From: Coprinopsis marcescibilis
Lineage: Eukaryota > Basidiomycota > Agaricomycetes > Agaricales > Psathyrellaceae
Assembly (NCBI GenBank): GCA_004369085.1
Contig: ML210184.1
Location: forward strand, 62,001 to 126,000
DNA length: 64,000 bases
Direction: 5' to 3'
Shown here: positions 35,801 to 47,070 of the stretch, piece by piece
Position numbering within the stretch: position 1 is the first letter of the stretch
Layout of the letters: every line of letters begins with the position of its first letter
The notes under the pieces: model-generated
Database searches by the model: none
Told to the model about the DNA's origin: nothing
Seen by the model: the letters and a program-made list of their open reading frames with translations, nothing else
Position numbers and translations under genes: made by a program

Positions 35801-38800
35801 CAGCACCATACCTGCGGCTGTCCAGGCCGAGATTGAAACCCTCTTCAAGAGGCCTGTGAAATCCGCCGACCTCATTACCGACAGTTTAATGGGACTGAAG
35901 GAGCTGGTAGATGGTATGAGAGTGATACGCAACTCTTCGTTGTCAATGCTGACTGCTTCCCCGTACGTTCAGTGCGGGACGTCTTTCTTGGGGTGCTGAT
36001 GAAGCTGGTGCCCGTCTTTCTTGAGGTGTTTGAATCCAGTGATTCGGTACTCGACGTCAAAATAGGAATTGTGAAAGCATTCGTTGAAGTGGCTAAAAAG
36101 GGAGATCCCAAGTCGCTTGCCACGGGTGAGAGCCAAACGTCGTTGCGTTTTGAAACAAGCCTGACCTCTATGCCATCTTTTGTCATCTCGACGTCCCCCA
36201 GTGGAAGGCCGAGAGATTTACCCCCGGAAGTTACCAAGAGATCATTTCCGCGTGCGCAAAGTGTTGGTGAAGTTGCTGGGATGTCTTGCATTAGATGGTG
36301 CGTCGCGTTACGTTGTACGCTTCCGCCCCTGGGCCCTGACTTCCCATCGTAGGGAAATCAACACCGGCCCTATGTCGCCTTATGGAAGTGTCAATTCTGG
36401 ATCCAGATGAGACCATTAGATCGCGTGCATTGAACTGCATAAACGATGTGACGTCGTCAGGTTGGTCAAATGAAATCTAATTAAAGCAATGCAGCTCACA
36501 AGGGTTTTAGATAGTTTTAGCCCTGATCATGCTGTGGAAAAGAAACTGGGCGAGATCCAAGGTGCACTCTTAGAATCTGACATGGCATCTCCATCTGTCA
36601 CCGTCTTCCTCGATCTATTCGTCGTTATTGCCCAATCATGTACGTATCCTCAGAACACATATACATTCCCGTTGCTGATCAAACTCCCAGCCGCATTCGA
36701 ATCTTTCACTGCAGACCTCCTTCGAAAGGTCCTACAAAAAATGACACCGCCAACTGACGATATCCAAGACAAAAAATCCCAGAGTATCAAGTTTCCGGGC
36801 GTACTAGGTCGGTAACCATTGGCGCATTTCTTTGCTATCATTTCCCTCACTGGTCTTTTGAATCCAGTGATGTCATTCTACGGATCGAATTCAAAGGATT
36901 GGAAGGCCCGGGTCAACGCTACAAAGATCCTGAGGATCTCTGCGCAGCTACAAGAAATGCGGTCGGGGTCTGGAACATTCTCTTCATCGCCTTCCGAAGT
37001 GGAACACCTCATTTCCATGGTGTTCAACGACGTAAGCGTCGAGGTCCATGCCTCAGCATTAGCAGCTGTAGCATCTCTTCGTGTGGCTGGTTTAGGTGCG
37101 CATTGAGAACCAGACTTCCGTATAAAAGACAGGCGCGAACTGAGTTATCCGACAGATCCAGCGTTAGATGTCCTGAAGCCCAAGGACCTGCCAAAGCGTA
37201 TGGGCGATGATTGGACCAATGCGCCCCAGGTTCGTCAGGTCTGGATCAGGCTTTTGGTAACCTTCAGTTGCAGGCGTACGTGATCTCCCTGCAGACCTGT
37301 CCATCCCTAAACCACTCACGAGTCACAATCGTTGCACAGTTGGGATTTCTGACGTCACTCGTCTCATCTATCATCTGGCTACCAATGATGATGACACAAC
37401 GGTACGCTGCAAAGCTGTCAAAGCTTTGAATTCTCTTCAAAGTGAACATGGAGGTACGCCCACAATTAGTTCGTAACCCCAGTTGTTTAAGAACAAACAA
37501 GCAGAAATTGCGAAGTCCCTGATCATATCCATGATCTCAAAGAAGTCGAACTCTGTGCTGAAGGATTCTTCCCCCGCGGTGTGCGTGCAATGGATACACT
37601 TGACCGCAGCGTTTCTCAAAAATGGTCAGAGCGGAACAGTGTGCATTTCCATCACTGAATGCTCACATGTTCTGTGACACCTACCAGCGTGCGATGATTA
37701 CCTCTGGCTGTCGGATATTGTTGAGGCCACCTTTCAATTTGAAGACGAAGATGGGAGAGACCAAGCCATCAAACTTCTGAAAGAAGGCGGGATGGTAACT
37801 TTGCAAGGTAAGTCATATTAATACCTCTGTGTCGACACTATGTACTGAAATATTGATAAACTTGCAAATAGCCAAACTCACAAAGTCAGTGACAGAAAAG
37901 CTTGAACATGCCCTGCAAAGCGCAGACTTCCGAATTCGTCGTCGTTCGCTGTGCACTCTCAAGATTATGTGCTTTGAAAGGAATCGTGTGTCCTATTTTC
38001 CTTGCGTTCTTCTCCTGTACTCATCCTTGCACGTCACTTAGCATCGAGCCAACCCTTCCGAGAAATGGCGGAAATCATCCTCCCAAAGTTGATTCCCTGC
38101 ATCTTGAAAATTGCCCTGGAGGACCGTGACAGGACCGCAAGAGCTGATGCGGAAGGGTTGACTCTGCGCCTTATCCACAAGGTCGAGAGGGCTAGTAATG
38201 AAGGTATGTTGCAATGGGTTGAAACCAGAGCTCCCGTTAACACCTCGCCGAATGCAGGACCGGCAATTGACATTGGTACAGAAATACTTCTGGCCTTGCC
38301 GTCTTTCATTGAGGCTGTGACTGACGACAACCGGAAGAGTTTCTTGCAATTTGCCGAGAAAGGTATGGTTTTAATAAGCAAGAACAACTCACTGCATCCT
38401 AAACTACTTCAAGTGGATATGTCGGGCCACCAGGAAAAAATTGCCATCGCGGGACGGGCGGCAGCTCACTGCTTGATTCAAAAATCAGCATATTCGAGGA
38501 CAACAGCCATCAAGTTTTTGCTAATCTTGCACAAGAAATGTGATGGGAGTGAGCAAGCTTGCCTCCTCACGATTATTACAACTGACGCACTGATTAGATC
38601 ATTCTGCCGCCACGTTTATGGACTCGACCATTATGGATATTGTTGGAATGGCTCTGGATGATAAGGATGATCAGCTCCGCGAAGACGCACTTCATTTTGT
38701 CATCAAGATATGCAGTGATGGTAGGTGCACTGTTTTATATCTACACAAATTATTCTGATCACATGCCCCTAGCAACCTATCTGAAAAGGATTAAAGGAGT

Positions 38801-39374
38801 GCGTCCTCGTTTGATGGAGCTCCTTGAAATTGGGTCTCTGAGGACATCAGCTGTGGAGTTGATCTCGTTACTCGCTGATCACCCTGACGGTATGTTGATC
38901 TTACACCTACGAGAGGCTTGTATGCCGAGTTTACTTCAGTTCGAACACGTCTGGCATCATGGATGTTCTCCATTTTTCTGTCAGATGATCCACAACAAAA
39001 ACATGTTGAGCCGGCTGTCGAGCTTCTTGCAAGGCTTATCATGGACGGTGAGCTTCCCCGCACTATCCTTCAATGGAGTTCTAACATGTAAAATCGGAAC
39101 AGGCAAGCTCGACCCGGCACATGAGAAGTCAGGTCCTTTGGACAGTACTATGCTGCTTCTTGCTACGGTTGTCATGATGCGACCTAGTTTTGCCAATTTT
39201 CGGTTCCACATCTCAACCGCTCTCTGGTTGAACTATGACGATGTGGCCGACAAGGTTTTTGCAGGTTCTTCCAAGGATCTTGTGAAATGGTTCCTTTTCA
39301 TGGTGCTTGGACACCACCCAACAACGAAAGAGGTAGATTCTTGGTTGGAAATGGACTTGGTTTTTCCAGAGTAG
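32890..39374 (+). CDS. DUF6535 membrane protein with long HEAT/ARM solenoid, gene B (tandem paralogue)
   Basis: Tandem copy of gene A with the same order of parts. Exon 1 (32890-33126) ends PIWNLYIKDAAEQAKIHAD then TTLDSLLIF; exon 2 starts at 33179 with AGLFAGVVASFVIESRAEL. Four hydrophobic segments follow, including LWVNGLWFTSLLFTLFNAI, IGFVPLIVHLALFLFGVGF and VLAFLALATAIYVGMTLPA. The helical block HLWNFFPKPARPLAFALRV is nearly identical to that of gene A, but the acidic linker is shorter and not Asp-rich. Then come short exons of helical repeats (KIRSHAIHTVAALSPF, VRSEAVKCLKQLVES, RIRRRSLCTLKIMCFE). The C terminus is DLVKWFLFMVLGHHPTTKEV followed by DSWLEMDLVFPE and a stop. Function is unknown; likely a membrane-anchored scaffold. 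Confidence 0.72.
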
Positions 39375-39825
39375 GATTTACTTTGATTTGCCTTTTCCGA
39401 TGATATCATTGTAAGCCCATATATATATATATCATTAGTTCCATGTTCGAAATGCGTCTCATTATCGCAGTTACCTCCTGCACAGTTAGTATGAAGCCCT
39501 GTCGTGACGTCAGCCAATCGCCGGTAAGTAATGACATTAGTAAACCCGGAAGGCCTTCGAAAACACTAGCCATATAGTGGCAGCCGCGCCGCGCCCTTGC
39601 ATTCGACAACGACTGGTTTTGCTCGTAATGGAAGTCGGTAACAAGGCATTACGCTAAGCAGCAGTACCCATGGCGCTGGAAGAAATGCCCTCCGAATTCA
39701 TAGCCTTGATATTTATCTGCTCTACGCAAGCACAAAGCGCACATAGTAAAACATCAGTCAAACAAAGGATCAATCATGTGGACGTGATCAAGTCCGTACC
39801 CAGAGTCCGCAGACTCTGCACCACT
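39375..39825. other. Convergent spacer between gene B and the kinase
   Basis: 451 bp with both 3' flanks and a short AT microsatellite. No gene is seen. Confidence 0.4.
39419..39432. repeat. (AT)7 microsatellite
   Basis: Seven AT units in a row, 45 nt after the stop codon of DUF6535 gene B; simple sequence in the 3' flank. Confidence 0.8.
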
Positions 39826-42410
39826 TCATTCAGTCGGGGATAGAGGTCTCTGCGGCTCGGGGGTATACATGGCACTTCTAAACTGCGAGGCAGTAAGGCC
39901 TCTCCATGAATCGTGAGGCCTCGTATCGTTTGCAGAAGCATCAGAAACCAAGTCCATTTTTAACAATCTCTCCGCATCCGGCCTGTCCTGGGGATCCCGC
40001 GCCCAACATTGCACCATTATCTCCCAGAGCGCTTCCAGTACATGCACCCTTGAGGGGTGAGTCTCATCACGCAAAGGTTTCGACGGTAACTGCCCTGACA
40101 TGACTTTCAAGGATACCTTGGCGTCTCGGGAGCACTCGTAAAAGGGAACCTTTCCGGTAAGAACCTACTCACTAGCTTTAGTACAGATCAGTGGCATGGT
40201 GACAGGAGAGACGAGCGCACCTCGTAGCATACACCACCGAACGAAAACATGTCGGATTGTTTGTTTGCTGATACATGTTCAGAGTCTGGATCAATGAGTT
40301 CGGGCGCCTGCCACCGCAGGGTTCCTCCCTGTTGTGCTGTGGTATGCATGGATGTCCACGAGACAGCTTCTGAATCTATAAGTTTTGAGAGGCCAAAGTC
40401 GGCCAGACATGCTCGTCCAGAGGCTGTCGCCAAGATGTTGTCCTAGAGTGCTGAGATGAAGAGATTCGACCTTAAAACGAGAAGTAGCGCTTACTCCTTT
40501 CAAATCCGCGTGAACTATCCCTTCGCTGTGGAGATACTGAATTCCTGATAGAATGTCACCGAGCTGGTTGAGAAGGCACATCGGTTAGGTCCCGACTCCT
40601 GACGATTCGTCTAAAAAGCCTCACCAGTAAAAGAGCATCAGAATCCGGGTTCTCGTTAATGTACGCTCTTATATTTCCATTACCCATCCAAGGAGAAACA
40701 AAACAGAGTCGCTTGTCGTCCCAATCTAGGTGAAAGATTCCATAAAAGGGTAGAAGATTCTCGTGTGCAAGCTGACCCCAGATAATACTTTCACGATGGA
40801 AAATCTAAAGAAGCGCCCGCGGCTCAGTTAATAAATGGCCTTGGAACTCGCCAATCGAAGATCGAACTTTCGCACCTTGAGCGCCTTCGCGATGTCTGAA
40901 TGCTGGTATAGCTTGAGGACCTTGATAGCGACGGCATTGCCACGGAAGCTGCCTTGGTACACTTCGGAGAAGTGTCCAGCAGCGACGGGGTACAGCTTGC
41001 GGGTCACATCTTTCAATGCCAAGCAGGGTGGGTACATCGAAGTCTTCTTGGATATGCGTATCAGAGTTTGCAAAAGCCCTCGTTTGTCCTCCTTCTCGGT
41101 TAGCGGGTGGTCCAGAAGCTAACAAAGGGCTATTAAGTGTGCAATACTGAAAGCTCCGACCTCGATATACATGACGGACATACCGTCTGTAACGAGTCCA
41201 AGACTATCTGTGCGTATTGAGGGTCGGCGCAGTCCTTGAGGAGCTTCTTATATCGATCCTCTGTTGCTGTGGCCTCGCGAAATATGCCCCTCAGCTGCTC
41301 GACCTTTAGCCGTACGTCGTCACTAGATCCCTGATCATGAGTTGAAATTTGTAACCTTCTGTGACCCTCCCTGACTGCAGCTTCTGCGGAGACCTGCTTC
41401 TCTATTCCCTCTTTAACCAAGCCATCAGGATGAGCGCCGATTGTCAAAGGCAAAACTGCCCCATACAACTTGCCGCTGCTCGCGAAAAACAAAACAGTGG
41501 CCGTTTGTCGCCCAGTCCACTGCGCAGTTATGGTATGACATGTAGTACCCCTCCCTTCCAAAAACTCCACAAGCAGCCTATACTGGTGGCTGTTCTCCAG
41601 CTCATGACTGGGTTCGAAGTCGAACATGCAAACACGATGCTCGGTCTCGTATTGCTCTAACAAGCCCCACAAAAGGTACCTCTCCAGTTTCCGTGGGTTC
41701 TTCAAATCTAACGCGGAGGGCCAGGTTTTGTAGTCGCACACCGTTGGGAGCTGAGCCAACGCCAAGACGTCGCAGGTGCCGGTGACTCGTGAGTCTTCGG
41801 AGTTGGCATCGGATAGTTTGAACATGAGCGACCCTCTCCAAACGGCTTGCACGTTCTGAATCTGCGGAATTGGCCACTGCGGTTTGACCTCCTCCATCAA
41901 TGCCTTAATGGAAGGCAAAGTTGGGCGTTGCGCATTTGGGTCGAACAAGGCGTAGACTATTGTAGGTGATATGCTGCCGCCGGCCTGGGTGACCTCTGAT
42001 CCACCTTGAACAGACACCGTCAACTGCTGTGGCTCCATCTGTTGTTCCTGCCCAATACCTGGCGGGAACCAAGCAGGTCCCTCTGAGTCCACCCAAACCT
42101 GGCGCGGCTTTAGACGTGGGGGTGAGCCATTGTTTACTTGTATATCATCATAGACAATGGAGAGATTCTCTGAATTTGACTTGAATGGGAATGGGAAGTG
42201 CACTTGGTCATGGGGTGGGGGGTGCGATGTAAGTTCGTTGCTGGGTCCAGGGGCGGGCCTATCCTCTTCTTCTGGTTCACTGTCTGGAAATTTGAAACCC
42301 TCGAGGAACAAATCAGGGTATAGCAGCTCAAGGTTCGGGGAATGCCAGCGGCGTCGCTTCACGAGTATCTGGGGGGAGGGCGAACGTGCGCGTACCAGAG
42401 AGCCGGACAT
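39826..42410 (-). CDS. TKL-like protein kinase with long N-terminal regulatory region
   Basis: The start is MSGSLVRARSPSPQ at 42410. The first exon (to about 41187) encodes roughly 400 residues with a Pro-rich start and a mixed alpha/beta region that I do not recognise (SDANSEDSRVTGTCDVLAL, QWTGRQTATVLFFASSGKL). The kinase domain follows in small exons: glycine loop AAGHFSEVYQG, VAIKVLKLYQHS with the ATP-binding Lys, catalytic loop IVHADLKGDNIL, LADFGLSKL with the DFG Asp, WQAPELI, SDMFSFGGVCYE, and CWARDPQDRPDAERLL. All key residues are present, except that the HRD Arg is Ala (HAD), a change common in TKL kinases of Agaricomycetes. It ends in a short Pro-rich tail, QRPLSPTE. Probably active and cytosolic; partners unknown. 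The N-terminal part resembles the FunK1-associated style only in general layout, so no substrate is proposed. Confidence 0.85.
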
Positions 42411-43539
42411 GACAGTGGACCAAAGCTGAGGGCATCCAGAAACACTACCAGAAATGTCAGTGGAAGCTGTGCTTTCATCACAGGAATTCCCGCGATTGCA
42501 CTAACCCATATCATACCCAATATAATCTGCCGCAACAGCTTAAAGCGTGTAAGTTGAAGTTCGAAGCCCACATACAAAAATTAGCTTTAGACAGTTTTTA
42601 TTGCTTCTTTCGTATGTACAATTTAGTTCCTACTCTACACCTTGACCACAGGCAGGCGGTCTTTGGGGATACAACAGTTCAGAATGAGACAAGAGAGAAA
42701 GGGGCGGGGGGTTACAGCGCGTTTCACTGTACCGTTCGCTTTTGGGCCAGGGCTGTATTTACAAAGAAGAAAGCGATGGGTGGTTTTTGGTTCTGGGACA
42801 GGGGGAAGGGGAATTGGGGAATAAGATTGTGCGACACTTTCAAACAAGAAGGATATAAAATACGTTGAATGTAGCCATCCTAGGAACAGAGACAAACCGA
42901 TTACAATAAAGAAAGGGGGTACAAATTGTTGTGGCGAGAGAACAGATTGTGTGGGGGGAAGGGTTTAGAAGGTGAATGAAGAAAAAATGGACGATGATGG
43001 AAGGATTGGATGGTGAATTAAGAACAGACGATGATGATGGATAGGGGATATGAAATGCAGCGTGACGATGACGATCTTGGTGAGCGAAATGCAATGAAAC
43101 AGTTGAAAAACCAATAGTACACTTTTGAGCATGATTATAAGTAGAGCGTGAGGAATGGTACGAAATGAAATGGATGGGGAAAGCAGACGATCGGGAAAGG
43201 AGAACGATGATGCTGTGATTGGGACGAAGATGAAAAGATCGTAAGGGCATAAGTTGAATGCTAACATGGGATATGGATGAATACGAGGGATAGGGACGTG
43301 AGCGCCGTGATAGCATTCAGGACGGGACACAGACAGAATATTCTAAGGATGGATTTTGGTTGGTATGCAAAAAAGGCATAGGTTTATGGATTTCTGGATC
43401 CACTTATTTTGACTGAGATTAGGGAGAGTTGCAAGAAAGCGACAGATTCGGATAAAGCAGGCGGGGAGGGGAGGAGCTTCTAGCCAATGTGGATGCGGAT
43501 TAGCGATCGAAGGGGAAGGAAGGTTGGGTGGGAGAAGGA
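42411..43539. other. Intergenic region between kinase and AT-hook genes
   Basis: 1.13 kb, purine-rich on the plus strand (many GA/GGA runs at 42,900-43,500). It holds the kinase promoter and the 3' flank of the AT-hook gene. Frames here are low-complexity shadows; no gene is supported. Confidence 0.4.
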
Positions 43540-46500
43540 TTACAGATTCAGAGGGGGCACGGACGACAAAAAGCTCGTCCGTTGGGTCGAAGCCATACTC
43601 CTCGACTTTGAGTTGGGATGATGTTGGTGAGAATGATACTGGTGTGCGTGGTGGTTATGGGGATTGGGCGCAAAGCTCTTTCTCTTCAACTTCTTCTCTT
43701 TTTTCAGTTCCTTCTTCGACTTGTGAGCGTAATTGTGGTCGTGTTGTTGTTGCTGGTTGCCTCCATGACGGCGGCCTGTCGGTGTGCGATCCCCATCACC
43801 GCGCGGCGGGACTAGCGCCGCCGCGGATAAACCCGGACCGGATGGTCCGCGCTTCGGGGTTCGTTTCCCTTTCTCGCTAGTCGTCGGCCAGAGCATGGTT
43901 CCAAACGGACTCGCCTTGAGGATGTTTCCATACTCCCCACTCGGTCCCCTACGAATGTCAGGGGACCATCCAGGCGCACCAGGACTATCCAAGATCGCAG
44001 CGTTTTCGCGTGTTTGCCTGAATGCTCCAACGGAAATGACATCCCATCTATGAAGATGCTTGAGCTCCTTGTTGTTCGAGTCGCTTTCGTCCGCTGTGGT
44101 GGCAGATTCAGGGGGTGCATCGGGGTTTGAGCCGTGGCTATTCGACGAATCAGCGGGGTCGGGGTGAAGGAAGGCCGCATCGAGGACGTCGTCGAGATCG
44201 ATAGGGGTAGTGAGGCCATCGGCGTTATGGGCCTCGTTCATTGACGAAGGTCCTGCGGGAACTGTAATCTCCACGGAAGGTCGAAGATTAAGTGGAGAGT
44301 GATCCGGGGCCACAGCTGCTGCAGAAACAAATGAAGGATCATGCCTTGAGGTCGATAAATGCTTCCTCATAAGGGTCTCAGCCTACGAACACGACAAAGA
44401 GAGGATCAGCATCGACACGTAAGGCTGAAATGGAATCAGGAAGCCATATGCGACAATCGAGCGCGAAAACAAGGGAGAAGCAGACGAAAAAAGAAAGTGT
44501 GGCACGAAGATATGGCGGAAATACTAACATTATTGAATCGTCTTCCACGACGGTTACGATTGAACCTCGGGTGGGGCGAAGGGATGTCGATATGAGAATC
44601 ATTGATAATCGCCTGTCTTGTTTCTGTGACCACTGGGAACATCCCCTGACGAGGGCCACTCCTGCTATCCGAGTCCAAGCTAATACTGCGGCGGTGACCA
44701 AGACGATCGAACATCTCATCCATCTCGTCGGAATCCCAATAGATTTTGCCAGAAAGAATGTCGGCTGGCGTTGGGGAGATGAATCGTGACCCAGGCGCCG
44801 CACGACCGTGTTTCGCTGGTGTCACCATCGGGCTGACTGTCGACAAGGGGTTGATAGCATTAACGCTAAAGGGGAAGTTGAAGAGCCTCATGGCCCGCTC
44901 GTTCGGCAAGTCATCCTCACCAACCAGTTCCTCATCTGTGGTATCGCCCTCACCCTCCCCTCCATCCTCCTCATAGCCATCATCCAGATCGCTTCCATAG
45001 GATGACATCTCAACGTCACTACCTCCGTGTGAGGCCGGGTTCCCGAGTGACGAACTATTGGGGTTGCAGGTAGGGTCGGTGATGATGAACTGCGAAGCGT
45101 TGACTTCAAAGTCGATGTCGATTATGGCTTGACCGCCGTGCATACCGTTGGTGAAAACCATTTGCCCGTCCCAGCCTTCTGCCAATTCAAGTGGAAGATT
45201 CTCGAGCTCTTCGCGCATATGGAGCAGTCCAGCCTCGGTAGAATCGTCTGATTCTGTCGCGTCATCTCCATCGTTCAGGCCATGTTGCCTCATACTCTCA
45301 TCGGATGAACTTTCGCTGTCCGAGGACGTCGACAAATTGGAAAAGAATATGTCGGCATCGAAACTGGATTCTTCATCGTCAGACCAGCCGGTGACAAGGC
45401 CTCTGCCACCGGCGCTCCCTGCATCTGGCTCGTCTTCTTCGTCCTCCTCATCGACCTGCTCCATGGTGGTAGTAGCTTGAACATCTTCGTCTTCATCCTC
45501 CTCCGTCGCGTCACTGTCCAACTCGACATCGCTCAGTCCCACGCTCTTCTTCCTCGGTCGTATAATCCACTCGTTATTCTGGGAATTAGCTCCTCTTCGC
45601 GAACCCGAACCATCGCCCATTAGCTCGCGGTTCGCACGTGCCCGCGACTGCATCTCCGATAAGATAAACCCTTCCTCCTCCTTTTCGATAGACAAATCGC
45701 TAAAGTCCGATATCGAAGATAAGTCTGAAGACTCGTTATCAGAATCCATCGATGACAACGCGGACGCGGAGACGAATGTGGGGAACTGGGCGGATTCCGC
45801 ATCGTCGTTGGGTGCATATGCTTGATGGAACCCGAACATATCGTCGTCGCTCGAGGAGCTGGACGAAATGTCGCTGTCCACCACGCGTCTCCTTTTCTGG
45901 GCAGCAAGAGATTTCTTGGGGTTCTTCTTGACGGGGGGTGCTCGAGACTTAATTGTCTTGGTGATTTTCTGCGCATATATTTGCTGTTTTTGCTGGTGGC
46001 CAATGATATTGGCCTTTGGGTTCAACCGCTTGCGAACGGGTGAACTTGACGGTGGCCGACTTGGAATAGAGTCGACAGAAAGATCTCGGGCGGTGATTGC
46101 GAGCAGTTTCCGAGGTCTTCCTCGTTTTCTTGGAATGGGCTTGACTGGATTGATTGGATACTGGTAGAGTGGAGGAGATCGAACGGTGGATGTTGAAGGG
46201 CCTGCGACTGGCTCTTCTCCGCTTCCTTCGTCGTACATCGTCTCGTCTGCATTCCTTGACTGAGTGTGTAGAGGGGTAACCTCTCCACCGGAATTTGTCC
46301 GCCGTTTGGCGATGAGATTGTGGGGCAAAGTAAGCTTGATTTTTAGGGATGGCTTGGGTATTTGGTGGTTGTGCAGTTGGGGCTTTGGCAGAGAAGTAGG
46401 TGTGGAGGACGAGGTAACTACTTTGTACTGCCTGCTTAGCTCCTCCATTGTCAAGGGTCCTGCGCTTGACGCAGGGGGCGGCGGAGGAGCTGTGCGAGAG

Positions 46501-47070
46501 ACATTGCTCCCGCAGGTGCATTCCCCATCGCACACCGGGCATATGTCGTTGTCGTCCTCTTCCTCGGGCAACAACTGACCTACGACGGCGCTTACGGTAT
46601 GGGAATAAGACGGCGACATTGAGGGAGCCATTTGTTTTGGTTGCACTGTGGAAATAGGATGCAGCATGTCAGCATCTTCGATATTAGATCGTCTAATATA
46701 GCCGATCTCGCAAACTAGAGGAAACCAGGCGATGATCGCGTTTATCCGGTGCAGTTGTAATGCTTGAGACTGGTGCTCTAGACGGCTCGCATAACTGGTC
46801 GTCGTCGTCGTCGCAGCCGCCGCACAACGTCGTATGACTACAAGCTTGGGACAGTCTCGAATGTAAAAGTGTTTTACTCACTTGTAAAACGATTCTTGGC
46901 CATTGCTTTTCGTCAAGGAACATGAATTCGTATGGCGATCCAGATTGTACGCGAGAATAGGGCCCTGGACGGCGGCGCAGATGGTAGACAATGGCGGACT
47001 GAGGAAGAGATAATTGTGGGTTGAGAAACTCCCTTTTTTGATGGAAAAACCTTACGGGCACAATTTCCAT
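43540..47070 (-). CDS. Acidic Ser-rich AT-hook nuclear protein
   Basis: Two long exons on the minus strand, 46667-44523 and 44369-43540, joined by an intron of about 150 nt (RRFNN to AETLMRK). A cysteine motif lies near the N terminus (ICPVCDGECTCG), then an AT-hook PRKRGRPRKLLAI at about 46,100, a basic stretch, long acidic/Ser runs, and a conserved-looking block HRWDVISVGAFRQTRE near the end, followed by His- and Lys-rich tails. This suggests a nuclear, chromatin-associated regulator with minor-groove binding. An upstream coding segment starting MEIVP at 47070 continues after a small intron (SAIVYHLRRRPGPYSRVQ) and probably belongs to this gene, but the next junction (about 46,890-46,850) would need an unusually short intron, so the N terminus is uncertain; MAPSMSPSYSH at about 46,631 is the conservative start. 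A CGA/GTC triplet run is present in this 5' part. Confidence 0.62.

Noticed and set aside
42840..43330. Minus-strand frames of 121-158 codons
   Set aside because: They derive from the purine-rich plus strand, have Ser/His/Tyr-rich low-complexity sequence, and show no splice or start support.
46793..46830. CGA/GTC triplet run as a tandem repeat element
   Set aside because: Only about five to six imperfect units, and it falls in probable coding or 5' sequence of the AT-hook gene.
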